DNA from: Paenibacillus sp. FSL K6-1330
GTDB taxonomy: Bacteria > Bacillota > Bacilli > Paenibacillales > Paenibacillaceae
Reading direction: 5' to 3'
Length of the DNA stretch: 64,000 bases
Assembly (NCBI RefSeq): GCF_037976825.1
Contig: NZ_CP150269.1
Coordinates: 1,841,501 to 1,905,500, forward strand
In this document: in pieces, positions 24,559-34,178 of the stretch
Layout of the letters: every line of letters starts with the position of its first letter
How positions within the stretch are numbered: position 1 is the stretch's first letter
Translations under genes and position numbers: made by a program
The notes under the pieces: model-generated
The model's database searches: none
What the model was told of the DNA's origin: nothing
The model's input: only the letters and a program-made list of their open reading frames with translations

Positions 24559-25974
24559 ATGTTTAAGCACGGAGTATATGTTAACGAAAAGGGGCAGGCG
24601 CCTGTATCGAGAAATCAGGAGTCGACTATACCGGTGGTGTTCGTCACGGCTCCCAAAGGAGCAATTAATACCCCGGTGATGGCGAAGTCATTCACCCAAG
24701 CCGCTCAGGAGTTCGGGTATTCTGAGGACTTCAGCAGCTTTACGGTGTTTGAATTTATCGATGCTTATTTTAATCTATATGGTCAATCTCAGGCCATCAT
24801 TGTCAATGTTCTGGACCCGGCGACAGCTAAGAAGAACAATACAACAACTGTTGATCTGTCCCAAGATACAACGGTGACCGACATCCAGTATCCGGTTCTG
24901 GATAGCGTGAAGATTAAGAAAGGGACCGCTGACCTGGTAAAAGGAACGGATTACACCGCTGAGTTGGACGATGACGGTTACCTGGTCATTTCCATTCCGT
25001 CTGGCAGCTCGGTGACCTTACCTGCTGCTGGCCTGACGCTAACCTATGACGCAGTTGATCCTTCCAAAATCAAAAATGCTGATTTAATCGGTAAGGTCGA
25101 CGCGGCGATGGGTAAAAGAACGGGATTTGAACTGCTGGATTCCATTATCCCTATGTTCGGTCTGGTCCCTGGGCTGGTATTGGCGCCGAAGTACAGCACT
25201 GATACTGCGGTAGCTGCAGCGATGACATCAAAGGCACAAAGGATTAATTCGATGTTTAAAGCATTTGCCCTGACTGACCTTGATACTAGCACATTCAAGA
25301 CAAAGAAGGCAGCGATCGATGCCAAGAAGGCAGGGGCTCCGGGACAAGACATCTGCTGGCCGAAGGTTACCTATAAGAATAAACAGTACCACATGAGCAC
25401 TCACAAGGCAGGATTGATTGTGCAGATGGATGCAGCTAATAATGGTATCCCGTCTATTTCTCCGTCGAACCGGTCGTTGATTGCTGACGGCTGCGTGCTG
25501 GCAGATGGCACTCCAGTGTTTATCGGTATGGATGAAGCTAACGAACTTAATGGTGCCGGCATTTCGACCATGCTGGCATTTATCGGTGGGCCTCGGGCTT
25601 GGGGGAACCGAACTGCTGCCTATCCGGATGGAGCAACCGAAATGAAGGATGTATTTATTTCGGCCAAGCGCATGATGTTCTGGATTAACAACCGTATAGT
25701 CATTGATACATGGGAAGACGTAGATAGCAACATCACCAAACGATTTGTGGAGTCGGTTACGGATAAGCATAACCTCAAGTTGAATGGGCTTGTGTCTATG
25801 GGTGCGCTTCTCGGCGGCCGTTGTACTTTTAACCCGGCCGATAATCCGGATGCTCAACTCATTGACGGAAAGATTAAATTTGCTGTTGCTGTTGGTCTCG
25901 CTCCTGTTGCTGAAACAATGGAGTTTACGGTTGAAGTTGACACATCATACCTGTCCACGATCACGGCAGGGTAA
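24559..25974 (+). CDS. Contractile tail sheath protein
   Basis: 471 residues. The sheath pattern is clear: the start FKHGVYVNEKGQAPVSRNQE, VPVVFVTAPKGA-like entry, an inserted Ig-like region (about residues 90-175), and the conserved C-terminus RTAAYPDGATEMKDVFISAK, RMMFWINNRIVIDTWEDVDS and GGRCTFNPADNPDAQLIDGK. It forms the outer contracting cylinder, which makes this a myovirus. The start has only a weak ribosome site (GAGATGAT). Confidence 0.95.
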   Translation: MFKHGVYVNEKGQAPVSRNQESTIPVVFVTAPKGAINTPVMAKSFTQAAQEFGYSEDFSSFTVFEFIDAYFNLYGQSQAIIVNVLDPATAKKNNTTTVDLSQDTTVTDIQYPVLDSVKIKKGTADLVKGTDYTAELDDDGYLVISIPSGSSVTLPAAGLTLTYDAVDPSKIKNADLIGKVDAAMGKRTGFELLDSIIPMFGLVPGLVLAPKYSTDTAVAAAMTSKAQRINSMFKAFALTDLDTSTFKTKKAAIDAKKAGAPGQDICWPKVTYKNKQYHMSTHKAGLIVQMDAANNGIPSISPSNRSLIADGCVLADGTPVFIGMDEANELNGAGISTMLAFIGGPRAWGNRTAAYPDGATEMKDVFISAKRMMFWINNRIVIDTWEDVDSNITKRFVESVTDKHNLKLNGLVSMGALLGGRCTFNPADNPDAQLIDGKIKFAVAVGLAPVAETMEFTVEVDTSYLSTITAG

Positions 25975-25992
25975 CGAAAGGGGAATTTATAT

Positions 25993-26520
25993 ATGGGACG
26001 TAATCAGATTGATGAAAAGCTGATTGATTACACGGTGTTTTTAAATGCCAATACGTATCTAGGCGTATCGGGCGTGCAGCTGCCGTCACTTGAAATGATG
26101 TCGGATACCTTGAAGGGGGCCGGGATCGCCGGCGAGATCGACTCCATCACACCGGGACACTTCGGACCGATGCCGATCACGCTTAACTGGCGTACATCGC
26201 CGACTAAAGAAGCAATTGAGCTCATGAAGCCAAAAGCGCATTTGATTGACTTCCGTGGGGCTATTCAAGTCTTTGACAAGACGACATCAGAATACAAAAC
26301 CGTCGGCAAGAAAATCACCGTTAAGGCAATGCCTAAAAAGCTGGATCTCGGCAAGGCGGAAGCGGCAACGACCATGGACGGAAGCACGGAAATGGAATGT
26401 ATTTATCTGAAAATTGTTGAAGATGGGAAGAAGCTGATCGAGATCGATAAGCTGAATAACATTTACGTGGTTGATGGATTTGATTATCGCGCAGAGCTTC
26501 GCTCTATTCTTGGACTGTAG
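25993..26520 (+). CDS. Tail tube protein, P2 FII-like
   Basis: 175 residues behind AAAGGGG. LGVSGVQLPSLEMMSDTLKGAGIAGEID and FGPMPITLNWRTS, then KKITVKAMPKKLDLGKAE, are the marks of the P2-type major tail tube family. It forms the inner tube inside the sheath. Confidence 0.95.
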   Translation: MGRNQIDEKLIDYTVFLNANTYLGVSGVQLPSLEMMSDTLKGAGIAGEIDSITPGHFGPMPITLNWRTSPTKEAIELMKPKAHLIDFRGAIQVFDKTTSEYKTVGKKITVKAMPKKLDLGKAEAATTMDGSTEMECIYLKIVEDGKKLIEIDKLNNIYVVDGFDYRAELRSILGL

Positions 26521-26535
26521 GAGGCGGGAGTAACA

Positions 26536-26823
26536 ATGGAAGAATACAAATTGTCAAAGCCGATTGAATTCGACGGCAAAAAAATTGAATCGCTGAGCCT
26601 TAACCTGGAAGGGTTGTCGGGCACAGATATTATGCTTTGCGAGCAGGAATTTAGAGATAGATGCAGACCGGGTGAGATTGTCGAGTTGATTGAAGTAAAC
26701 AAGCTCTTCCTCTCGATATTGGCGGCTCGTGCAGCAAAGGTTCCGTTTGATGTTCTCGGAGCACTCAGTGCGAAAGATTTCTGTCGGATCACCGTCGAGG
26801 TACAAGCTTTTTTAGCGCCGTAG
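26536..26823 (+). CDS. Tail assembly chaperone, P2 gpE-like (0-frame product)
   Basis: 95 residues. The TAC_7-type sequence FDGKKIESLSLNLEGLSGTDIMLCE and VELIEVNKLFLSILAARAAKVPFDVLGALSAKDFCRI lies between tube and tape measure, the position of P2 gene E. It helps load tape measure during tail assembly. A T TTT TTA slippery sequence just before its stop gives a longer frameshift product, listed separately. Confidence 0.85.
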   Translation: MEEYKLSKPIEFDGKKIESLSLNLEGLSGTDIMLCEQEFRDRCRPGEIVELIEVNKLFLSILAARAAKVPFDVLGALSAKDFCRITVEVQAFLAP

Positions 26824-26966
26824 GGTTGTCGCGCTCAGATCGCTCAAAGGCGCTCCGAAAGGCGGCAATTGAGTTATCTGTGGCAACCCATACGGCGGTG
26901 ACACATTGGATGGAAATACCCATGCAGGAACTTTACCGCTGGATGGTAGACGCAAGGGGTGAATGA
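26536..26966 (+). CDS. Tail assembly chaperone long form (gpE+E'), by -1 frameshift
   Basis: TTTTTTA at 26808-26814 is placed as T TTT TTA in the zero frame, the classic -1 slippery heptamer, three codons before the zero-frame stop. The -1 frame is open from 26814 to TGA 26964-26966 and adds about 50 residues (SAVGLSRSDRSKALRKAAIE to MVDARGE). The extension ends one base into the tape-measure start. P2 E/E' and lambda G/GT use the same mechanism. Confidence 0.85.
26808..26814 (+). promoter_or_regulatory. -1 ribosomal frameshift site TTTTTTA
   Basis: Canonical X XXY YYZ heptamer in the correct phase near the end of the chaperone gene. A downstream GC-rich stretch (GCGCTCAGATCGCTC) could form a stimulating structure. 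Confidence 0.85.
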
Positions 26967-29900
26967 TTTTGGCTAAAAAGAAATATGAAGTATCATTCGA
27001 GCTCGGGGGAGAGATGCAAGGCTCCTTTTCCCGGGCTTTTTCGTCTGCTCAGCAAAAGTTTAAGGATACTGATAAGTCAGCCAAGGGGCTGAATGAAAGT
27101 GTTGGAAATTCCACGCGGAAGCTCGGAAGTTTAACGAACACATTCCGCAAGACATCAAGCGGAGCATCGGCCATGACATCATCGCTCAAAGCAGCTGCTG
27201 GGGCTATCGCTGGCTTGTATGTTGTCAAAAAGGGCATTGACGTAGGTAAGACGCTTATTGACCAGTACCAGACCTCTTTCCGAATTATCAAGACAGGCAC
27301 GGGAGCCGTAGGCAAGGATTTGGACGGGCTGATGCAGAGTTATCATAATCTTGGTTCTGTCGTCCCGGACAATCTTAAAGATGTTGCGACGGCTATGGCT
27401 GATTTTAATACCCGCACGGGAGCAACAGGGAAGGTTCTCGAAGATTTATCTGGTAAAACCTTGTCCTTGACCGCGATTGCAAATGCCGACCTCGGGGGAA
27501 CCATCAAGCAGAGCACGCGAATGTTCGGTGACTGGTCCGTCCCTATTGAAAAAGGCGGGGAGACACTAGATAAGCTATATATTGCGTCACAAAGCACGGG
27601 GATTGGAGTCGAAGCCCTTGCCGAGAAAATGACTAATTTCGGCGGTCCGCTCCGCCAAATGGGATTTGATTTTGAAACGTCAATGGCCCTTATGGGCAAA
27701 TGGGAGAAGGAAGGCGTTAACGCTGAGCTTGTTCTTGGATCGCTCCGGATCGCTCTTGGTAAGATGGCGAAGGTTGGCGTAAAAGACACGAATAAAGCCC
27801 TGAATATCGTCATCGACAAAGTGAAGAAAGCAAAGACAACGGGTGAAGCCACAGCACTAGCCATGGAGGCATTCGGTTCCAAGGCTGGTCCTGATATGGC
27901 GGCAGCAATCCGCGAAGGCCGTTTTGAACTCGGGGAACTAGCAACAGCACTGAAAACAGCCAAGGGTGCGATTGACAAAGACTTTGCTGATACTGAGACG
28001 TTGGATGACAAGATTCAGACGATCAAAAATAAATTCCTTGTTGCGGCTGAACCGTTGGGTAAGGCTGCTGCGGATGCGATCGGTGGAGTGCTTGCCTCAG
28101 CCGGTACCGAGCTCACAAGCACTGGAAATAAGCTTAATGCTCTTATCAATACAAAAGGATGGAAGAATGCTGATTTGTCTGGTAAGTTCCATCTCGCATG
28201 GGACAGCGTCATATCCAAGCCGCTAAATTCATGGTGGCACGATTCAGGGCAGAAGATGGTTTATAGCTTTGGTCAAAAGACCGGGGCCATGCTCGGAAAA
28301 GGGATGTGGACTGGATTCAAGGCACTACTAAGCGAATCCGGAAATGTTTTCTCAGGTGGTGGAGCTACAAGCTGGCTTTCCCTTGCTATTTTGGGTAAAA
28401 CGGCATCGAAAGCAACAAAGACTATATCGCCTCTTGTTTCAGTTGTCGGTAAATTTGTAAAGCCTGCAACGGCAGCGGCCACGGCAGCAGGAGCTGCGGC
28501 CAAAGGTACTGGCTTAATGGCTGGTGCGGCAGCTGCACTGACTAATCCGATTGGATGGGCAGCATTGGGCGTTGGCGCCTTAGCAGGCGGGTGGTATTTA
28601 TACAAACGCCATCAGGAAAATGCACGGCAGTCTCTCATCCATATGGGTGACGCCTTGAAAACATCCCTCGACGACTATACTGCAGTCAAAACACAAACAC
28701 AGAAAACTCAGGATTTAATTAAAGAGTATGACCGATTGAAAACCAAAATTGCCGACTCAAAAACGCCAGCAGAGGAGCTCACCGAAGCCAAGCGTAAGCT
28801 TTCAATTGTTGAGCAAACATTAATAGATATGTATCCTGACATGCTTTCGCAGCAAGATATTGAGAATGGTAAGTTACGAGAAACAGCTGGACTTATCGAC
28901 CGAATAAATATAGGGAAAGAAGAAAGTAAGAAACTGAAATTGGAACAAGATATAGCCGAAGGATTAAGTAATAAAGGGAAGCTTGAAAAGGAGATAGGTA
29001 CTCTCCAAGGTAAGAAGGGAACACAAGAAGCAGACAAAGGAAAGTACCTGAACGCTGTTGCAAGTTTCAAGGAATTTGAAAACGAGTTTCAAAGGATCAT
29101 GAATACCCCGTTTTCAGAAGAACGAACCATGCAGTTGGAAGACTTAAGAGAGCGTGTAAATAAAGCGGGTGCGGCTGTCGGAAAAAACTTCTCTCATCTT
29201 GGGGATTTGCTTGGGACGTCTGATGAGTTGTTTGACAAGTACAAGAATACTCTCGATTCTCTCGTGAAGACCTCAGAAGACCTTGAAGCAGCCGAATCGA
29301 GTTATCAAAAATTATATGACGCCCAAAAAGAAATGATAGAGTTAGACCTTGGCGGCACACTGGATGAGCAGGCAAAGAAATACAAAAACATGACCGATGC
29401 GCAAAAGCAACAGTTTGATGAAGCTCTGCAAAAGATAAGGGAACTTAACCGAGAAATGGGGATGATACCATCAGAGAAAAAGGTAAACCTGAGTGTGCTC
29501 TATACTGAGTCGGGCAGACCTCAATTAAAGTCATTTGCCCCATCAACGAGAAAGGATACCATCCAGCCTTATGCAGACGGAGGTTTAATATCACGCCCTC
29601 ACTTGGGCCTTGTTGGCGAAGCTGGTCCGGAAGCAATCATTCCTTTGTCGAGCAATCGCAGAAGTAGAGCATTGAGTTTGTATGAAGATGTTGGGCGGTC
29701 ATTGGGTGCGCGTGCATATGCCAATGGTGGGATCATCAACTCAGCTAAAACTGCGTTGGGTGAGCGTAAACGTGCTGAGTCGGTCTGGAATGATTCCGGC
29801 AAATCCTCGGCAAATACACCGATTGAAATTGATTACCATCCAAGTGTCGTCATCCAAGGCAATGCTGATCCTGACACGGCTAATTTGATAGAACAGGCTT

Positions 29901-29986
29901 TACGCCGAAGCAAGGAAGAGTTCGGCCGCATGCTGGAAGCACACAATCGGCAGAAAGGGAGGGTGAGTATGAGTGGGCCAATATAG
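26963..29986 (+). CDS. Tail tape measure protein
   Basis: 1007 residues. The start is ATG 26963, overlapping the chaperone stop, or possibly TTG 26969, which is better spaced from AAGGGG. The TP901-type core (about 110-370) includes TMADFNTRTGATGKVLEDLS-like and MGFDFETSMALMGKWEKEGVN segments. Hydrophobic Ala/Gly-rich helices lie near 500-570 (LMAGAAAALTNPIGWAALGVGALAGG), followed by coiled coil. The end PHLGLVGEAGPEAIIPLS is conserved in many tape measures. It sets tail length; at the usual 0.15 nm per residue the tail would be about 150 nm. Confidence 0.95.
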   Translation: MILAKKKYEVSFELGGEMQGSFSRAFSSAQQKFKDTDKSAKGLNESVGNSTRKLGSLTNTFRKTSSGASAMTSSLKAAAGAIAGLYVVKKGIDVGKTLIDQYQTSFRIIKTGTGAVGKDLDGLMQSYHNLGSVVPDNLKDVATAMADFNTRTGATGKVLEDLSGKTLSLTAIANADLGGTIKQSTRMFGDWSVPIEKGGETLDKLYIASQSTGIGVEALAEKMTNFGGPLRQMGFDFETSMALMGKWEKEGVNAELVLGSLRIALGKMAKVGVKDTNKALNIVIDKVKKAKTTGEATALAMEAFGSKAGPDMAAAIREGRFELGELATALKTAKGAIDKDFADTETLDDKIQTIKNKFLVAAEPLGKAAADAIGGVLASAGTELTSTGNKLNALINTKGWKNADLSGKFHLAWDSVISKPLNSWWHDSGQKMVYSFGQKTGAMLGKGMWTGFKALLSESGNVFSGGGATSWLSLAILGKTASKATKTISPLVSVVGKFVKPATAAATAAGAAAKGTGLMAGAAAALTNPIGWAALGVGALAGGWYLYKRHQENARQSLIHMGDALKTSLDDYTAVKTQTQKTQDLIKEYDRLKTKIADSKTPAEELTEAKRKLSIVEQTLIDMYPDMLSQQDIENGKLRETAGLIDRINIGKEESKKLKLEQDIAEGLSNKGKLEKEIGTLQGKKGTQEADKGKYLNAVASFKEFENEFQRIMNTPFSEERTMQLEDLRERVNKAGAAVGKNFSHLGDLLGTSDELFDKYKNTLDSLVKTSEDLEAAESSYQKLYDAQKEMIELDLGGTLDEQAKKYKNMTDAQKQQFDEALQKIRELNREMGMIPSEKKVNLSVLYTESGRPQLKSFAPSTRKDTIQPYADGGLISRPHLGLVGEAGPEAIIPLSSNRRSRALSLYEDVGRSLGARAYANGGIINSAKTALGERKRAESVWNDSGKSSANTPIEIDYHPSVVIQGNADPDTANLIEQALRRSKEEFGRMLEAHNRQKGRVSMSGPI

Positions 29987-30185
29987 GACTAAGCAGGGTG
30001 ATACATGGGATATGATTGCGTATAAGGTGTACGGTAATGAGAAGTTATTTCCGTTGCTCATGACGGCCAATCATCAGCATATCGCGGTGGTTGTCTTTGA
30101 TGCTGGCACTCTTCTCCAGATTCCGGATCCTCCAGTGGAAACTCCGGACGACCTCCCTCCCTGGAAGAGAGTTGACGGCACATGA
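29973..30185 (+). CDS. Tail protein X, LysM-like (P2 gpX)
   Basis: 70 residues from GTG 29973, overlapping the tape-measure end. YRTKQGDTWDMIAYKVYGNEKLFPLLM followed by GTLLQIPDPP is the LysM-like gpX pattern that joins tube and baseplate hub. Stop overlaps the next ATG (ATGA). Confidence 0.85.
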   Translation: MGQYRTKQGDTWDMIAYKVYGNEKLFPLLMTANHQHIAVVVFDAGTLLQIPDPPVETPDDLPPWKRVDGT

Positions 30186-31384
30186 GACAGGCGAAAGTCC
30201 TGATTAACTACAACGGAAAGAACATCACGGAAACCTTATCCGATTACAATTTGGATTTTAGTTATACTGACGCAACCAGCGGCGAATTGGATGATCTGCA
30301 AATAAGGGTTGCAGACCGTGATCGCAAGTGGCAAAAGACCTGGGCTCCCGAGGAAGGCGATAAGATACAAGTGACGATTGAGGTCGTCAACTGGTACCAA
30401 GAGGTCCATCGGAAGAAGTATAATTGCGGCACCTTTCACGTCGACGGGCTGACATTTTCGGGTGCTCCGGATGAAGTGACTATTAAAGCAGCATCTTTTC
30501 CCATCTCGTCGGCGGTGAGACAGGAAAAACGTACGAAGGTATGGGAAAAGGTGAAATTGTCTACGATTGCCCGAGACGTTGCGAGTCGTGCCAAATTGAA
30601 GCTCGTTATCGAAGTCAAAAACGATCCTACCTACGATCGTATTGAGCAGGAGGAAAAAACAGATTTTGCATTCTTGCTTGAGTTGACTTCCAAAGAGGGG
30701 ATCGCGGTAAAAGTAACGGATAATAAACTCGTACTTTTTGACGAGGTGAAGTTTGAGAAAGGGAAATCTGTAGCCACGTTCGAGCGTGGTAAGGATAATA
30801 TCCTGAGCTACTTTTTCGAGTGGTCCGCTGACAACTGCGCCTATCGAGCATGTGAATTGACGTATGATGTAACCATCAAGCCAAAAACTCCTAAAAAGGA
30901 TAATGGAGGCAAAGACGACGGCGGCGGAATATTTGATCCGGAACCCAAACTGATGAAGGCAGCAAAGAAAGACGACGGGAGTATATTCGAGCCCGGTGAT
31001 GGCGGTGGAGGAAGTGGAACAAAGCCTAAACCTGCTAAAAAGAAAAAAAAGGGTAAGGCCAAAGCAATTAAACAAACACATAAGGTAACGTATATTCCAC
31101 CCGGCGCTCCGTCATCCGGGCCTATTTTGCGTGTAAAAGAAAACGTCGATTCGAAGGCCGATGCTCTTCGAGTTGCCAAAAATCGCTTGCGTGAACGGAA
31201 TAAGCTTGCGAATAAAGCTTCTTTGACGGTTGTTGGTGATATCCAGATCGCTGCGGGCGTTGTGATCACCATCGTCGGTTTTGGAAGGTTTGACGGCAAG
31301 TACATCGTTGACAGCGTCGTGCATCAAATTGGCGGAGGCGGGTATGAAACTCGGATGGATATCAGAAAGATATTGGGGTGGTAA
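30182..31384 (+). CDS. Baseplate hub protein, P2 late control gpD family
   Basis: 400 residues. YNGKNITETLSDYNLDFSYTD and DLQIRVADRDRKWQ at the start, then FHVDGLTFSGAPDEVTIKAAS and ILSYFFEWSADNCAYRACEL, fit the gpD/gp27-like hub. A Lys/Gly/Asp-rich linker at about 245-300 (DDGGGIFDPEPK, PAKKKKKGKAKAIKQ) is an unusual insertion before the conserved end with KADALRVAKNRLRERNKLA. It forms the central hub for the spike. Confidence 0.9.
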   Translation: MRQAKVLINYNGKNITETLSDYNLDFSYTDATSGELDDLQIRVADRDRKWQKTWAPEEGDKIQVTIEVVNWYQEVHRKKYNCGTFHVDGLTFSGAPDEVTIKAASFPISSAVRQEKRTKVWEKVKLSTIARDVASRAKLKLVIEVKNDPTYDRIEQEEKTDFAFLLELTSKEGIAVKVTDNKLVLFDEVKFEKGKSVATFERGKDNILSYFFEWSADNCAYRACELTYDVTIKPKTPKKDNGGKDDGGGIFDPEPKLMKAAKKDDGSIFEPGDGGGGSGTKPKPAKKKKKGKAKAIKQTHKVTYIPPGAPSSGPILRVKENVDSKADALRVAKNRLRERNKLANKASLTVVGDIQIAAGVVITIVGFGRFDGKYIVDSVVHQIGGGGYETRMDIRKILGW

Positions 31385-31386
31385 CG

Positions 31387-31815
31387 ATGCAATGGGTGAT
31401 GATCGGGACGGTTTCAAGTCTGAATTCTGAGGATATGACGGTTCGTGTTGAATGTGATGGGCTGGATACATCTTTATCAGATGAGTTGTCCATTGTCATT
31501 CCGCCGTCGCGAGCGCAGGAGTACCATATGCCCGATGTAGGGGATACAGTGCTGTGCATATACACTGAGTCGCAAGGGTTTTGTATCGGAATGATACAAG
31601 ATGCGACGCCGGAAATGTCGGCGGATGAGTGGGGTATTTTGTTTGATGAAGAGAATCAGGTTGTTTTTAAGGATGGGAAAATGATGGTGAAGGCCAAGGA
31701 AGTCACCATCGAAGGAACCAAGGTATCCATTATAGCTCCTGAAGTTACAATTGGTGGTAATCTTACCGTAACCGGCACGATCAACGGCTTAACTCCGGGA
31801 AGTGGGAGCTTATGA
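31387..31815 (+). CDS. Baseplate assembly protein V (spike)
   Basis: 142 residues from ATG 31387; GTG 31378 is possible but lies inside the GGGGTGG ribosome site. The OB-fold start (VMIGTVSSLNSEDMTVRVE) and HMPDVGDTVLCIYTESQGFCIG are followed by short beta repeats (MVKAKEVTIEGTKVSIIAPE, VTIGGNLTVTGTING), the trimeric needle of gpV-like spikes. It pierces the cell envelope at contraction. Confidence 0.9.
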   Translation: MQWVMIGTVSSLNSEDMTVRVECDGLDTSLSDELSIVIPPSRAQEYHMPDVGDTVLCIYTESQGFCIGMIQDATPEMSADEWGILFDEENQVVFKDGKMMVKAKEVTIEGTKVSIIAPEVTIGGNLTVTGTINGLTPGSGSL

Positions 31816-32204
31816 TCGGTGCATTGGGCAATGTGAATTTTTTAGTTACTGATAAAAAAATTCGTACATTTGATGATTTCCGTCGATCCTCTGCAGGTAG
31901 ATGGGAAGACCATGAGGTATTGGGAAAAAAGCCGTTATCACAATGGATCGGCCCAGGACTGGATAGCATATCCTTTAAGATGCGTTTTGACGTCGCCTAT
32001 GGACTTAACCCACGGGTGGAGATGGACCGCCTGGTAAAGATGGAGCGCTCTGGTAAGCCATACACTCTGACCATCGGAGACAAGGCCTTCGGAGTCTATA
32101 AATGGACCATTCGGCAGCTGGATGAGGATTTTATCACGGTTGATAACAAAGGAAGGTTGCTTGTTTCCGAAGTTACTATTGAGCTGAAGGAGTATGTAAA
32201 ATGA
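31812..32204 (+). CDS. Tail protein U (P2 gpU)
   Basis: 130 residues with ATGA overlaps at both ends. GALGNVNFLVTDKKIRTFDDF, the RWEDHEVLGKKPLSQWIGPG block and LDSISFKMRFDVAYGLNP are characteristic of the GpU family, a tail-completion/baseplate component. Confidence 0.92.
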   Translation: MIGALGNVNFLVTDKKIRTFDDFRRSSAGRWEDHEVLGKKPLSQWIGPGLDSISFKMRFDVAYGLNPRVEMDRLVKMERSGKPYTLTIGDKAFGVYKWTIRQLDEDFITVDNKGRLLVSEVTIELKEYVK

Positions 32205-32494
32205 TTGTCGACTTTGCCCCAAAAACTCTGGCTGATGAGCTTAATCAAAATATTACCTGCATCATTGAGACGGTTGTAGGATCAGTGCCATTATTTCGTG
32301 ATTTCGGCATTGATCAGATCGACGTTGACGCCCCAGCCAATATGGTTCAATCGCAGTTGACCAATAAGATCATCTCAGCGATCCAAGAATATGAGCCCCG
32401 TGTCGTTGTTGATTCGGTAACGTATGACATCAACGAGAACGGGGAGGTTAAACCAAACGTTATATACAGCATCGCAGAGGAGGCGATGACTTGA
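32201..32494 (+). CDS. Baseplate wedge protein W, gp25-like
   Basis: 97 residues. NITCIIETVVGSVPLFRDFGID and QLTNKIISAIQEYEPRVVVDSVTY are the conserved core of the GPW_gp25 family, which primes sheath assembly on the baseplate and has a lysozyme-like gp25 fold. Coupled to gene U by ATGA. Confidence 0.92.
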   Translation: MIVDFAPKTLADELNQNITCIIETVVGSVPLFRDFGIDQIDVDAPANMVQSQLTNKIISAIQEYEPRVVVDSVTYDINENGEVKPNVIYSIAEEAMT

Positions 32495-33624
32495 GTAGCA
32501 TCTTTGAATCCTTGAAGGACATTGATTTTGTGGATGTGGATGCATCAGGCATTCAGAACAGCATCATAACCATTTTCGAAGGGCTTATCGGTCAAAAGCT
32601 GTTCCCAGCTGATCCGAGACGCCTTTTTTTAATGGGGCTTGCCCAGATCATTATTCAGCAACAAGCCTTGATCAATCACAATAAAAAGGTGGACTTGCTT
32701 AAGTATGCTAGTGGCGATGTATTGGAGCATATCGGAGTCATGTATGATGTGTCCAGGCTGCCGGCAGCTTCCGCGATTACAACAATACAATTTACATTAT
32801 CCGTGCCACTTACATCAGCGATTATTATTCCAGCTGGCACGAGGGTAGGACCTCAAGGCGGTGGTGGTGCGATTTATTTCATGACAACGAATGTATTAGA
32901 GATACCTGCGGGCGAGGTATCAGGCGAAGTGACAGCCTCATGCTCGCTTCCTGGATCATTAGGGAATGGATTCCTCCCTGAACAGATAAACACGCCAATA
33001 GACCCCATTCCATTTGTTCAGAGCGTTGTTAATATTACTGAGAGTGCTGGAGGGGCTGAAAGGGAGTCGGACGATGCATTCCGAGAGAGGATCCGGACGG
33101 CGCCGGAAAGCTTCTCGGTCGCGGGGCCGGAGGGGGCGTATCGTTTTTGGGCAATGACCGCAAGCTCATCGATTGTTGATGTGGCGGTTACATCCCCGGC
33201 AGAATGTGAGGCTGTGGTGGTGCCATTGCTTGCAGGGGGTAAGATACCGACACAGGACATATTGGATGCTGTAGACACAGCCTTAAATGATCGCACCGTC
33301 CGACCTCTTACAGATCATGTAACCGTCCAATCTCCGACACCTATAAAATATGACATCACACTTACGTATTATGTGTCACGGGCTCGGGCAGCTGAATCAA
33401 CATCTATACAAGCTGCCGTTAATGCCGCAGTAGATGCATATCGATTATGGCAAAAGTCCAAGCTCGGGAGGGATATCAATCCATCGGAGCTTATTTGGCG
33501 TGCCATGGGTGCCGGGGCGCTGCGCGTTAGTGTTGCAGCACCTGTTTTTACGGAGGTGACAAAATTGGAGATCGCTCAGGATGCCCAGGTAAATGTCACT
33601 TACGGAGGTTTGGCCGATGATTGA
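32491..33624 (+). CDS. Baseplate J-like protein
   Basis: 377 residues from TTG 32491 behind GAGGAGG. DPRRLFLMGLAQIIIQQQAL, TIQFTLSVPLTSAIIIPAGT, GGAERESDDAFRERIRTAPE and FSVAGPEGAYRFWAM match gpJ of P2. It forms the baseplate wedges with W and I. Confidence 0.95.
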   Translation: MSSIFESLKDIDFVDVDASGIQNSIITIFEGLIGQKLFPADPRRLFLMGLAQIIIQQQALINHNKKVDLLKYASGDVLEHIGVMYDVSRLPAASAITTIQFTLSVPLTSAIIIPAGTRVGPQGGGGAIYFMTTNVLEIPAGEVSGEVTASCSLPGSLGNGFLPEQINTPIDPIPFVQSVVNITESAGGAERESDDAFRERIRTAPESFSVAGPEGAYRFWAMTASSSIVDVAVTSPAECEAVVVPLLAGGKIPTQDILDAVDTALNDRTVRPLTDHVTVQSPTPIKYDITLTYYVSRARAAESTSIQAAVNAAVDAYRLWQKSKLGRDINPSELIWRAMGAGALRVSVAAPVFTEVTKLEIAQDAQVNVTYGGLADD

Positions 33625-34177
33625 TTTAAAAAGCATCAGTATGCTCAATATGCTTCCGGATAATCTCAAACGAGATCCTAACATTAAAGCTGCAGCGCAG
33701 GCACTGGATGATAAGCTTCGTGATTTGACAGATCAGATCGTGAAGCTACCCCGTTTATCCAGACTAGACGAGCTCAACGATGACGAGGCTGACGAATTGG
33801 CATGGCAGTTTCATGTGGACTTCTACGATCCTACCCTACCGATTGAGCAAAAACGTGAACTGGTGAAGAATGCATTTAAGTTCCACCGGCGGAAAGGTAC
33901 GCCTGCGGCCATCGAGGAGCTGATCACAATTCTTTTTGGTGAGGGTAAGGTTGAGGAATGGTTCGAGTACGGCGGGCAACCGGGGCGATTCCAAGTTATA
34001 ACGAACAATCCAGCGGTGACGCAGGAGCGCGCCGAAGAATTTTACCGTGCGGTGGAGTCGGTCAAGCGCCTGACAGCAAAGCTGGAACGGGTTATTTTAG
34101 CTCAATCGGAGCCTATGGGCTTATACTTTGCCGGCATACTTCGGATGGGCGAGAAAATGACAGTGAGGATGGTGTGA
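33617..34177 (+). CDS. Tail protein I (P2 gpI)
   Basis: 186 residues from ATG 33617, eight bases inside the J gene and behind GGAGG. NMLPDNLKRDPNIKAAAQAL, DELAWQFHVDFYDPTLPIEQ and KFHRRKGTPAAIEELITILF are the family core. It connects baseplate wedges to fibres. Confidence 0.93.
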   Translation: MIDLKSISMLNMLPDNLKRDPNIKAAAQALDDKLRDLTDQIVKLPRLSRLDELNDDEADELAWQFHVDFYDPTLPIEQKRELVKNAFKFHRRKGTPAAIEELITILFGEGKVEEWFEYGGQPGRFQVITNNPAVTQERAEEFYRAVESVKRLTAKLERVILAQSEPMGLYFAGILRMGEKMTVRMV

Positions 34178-34178
34178 A

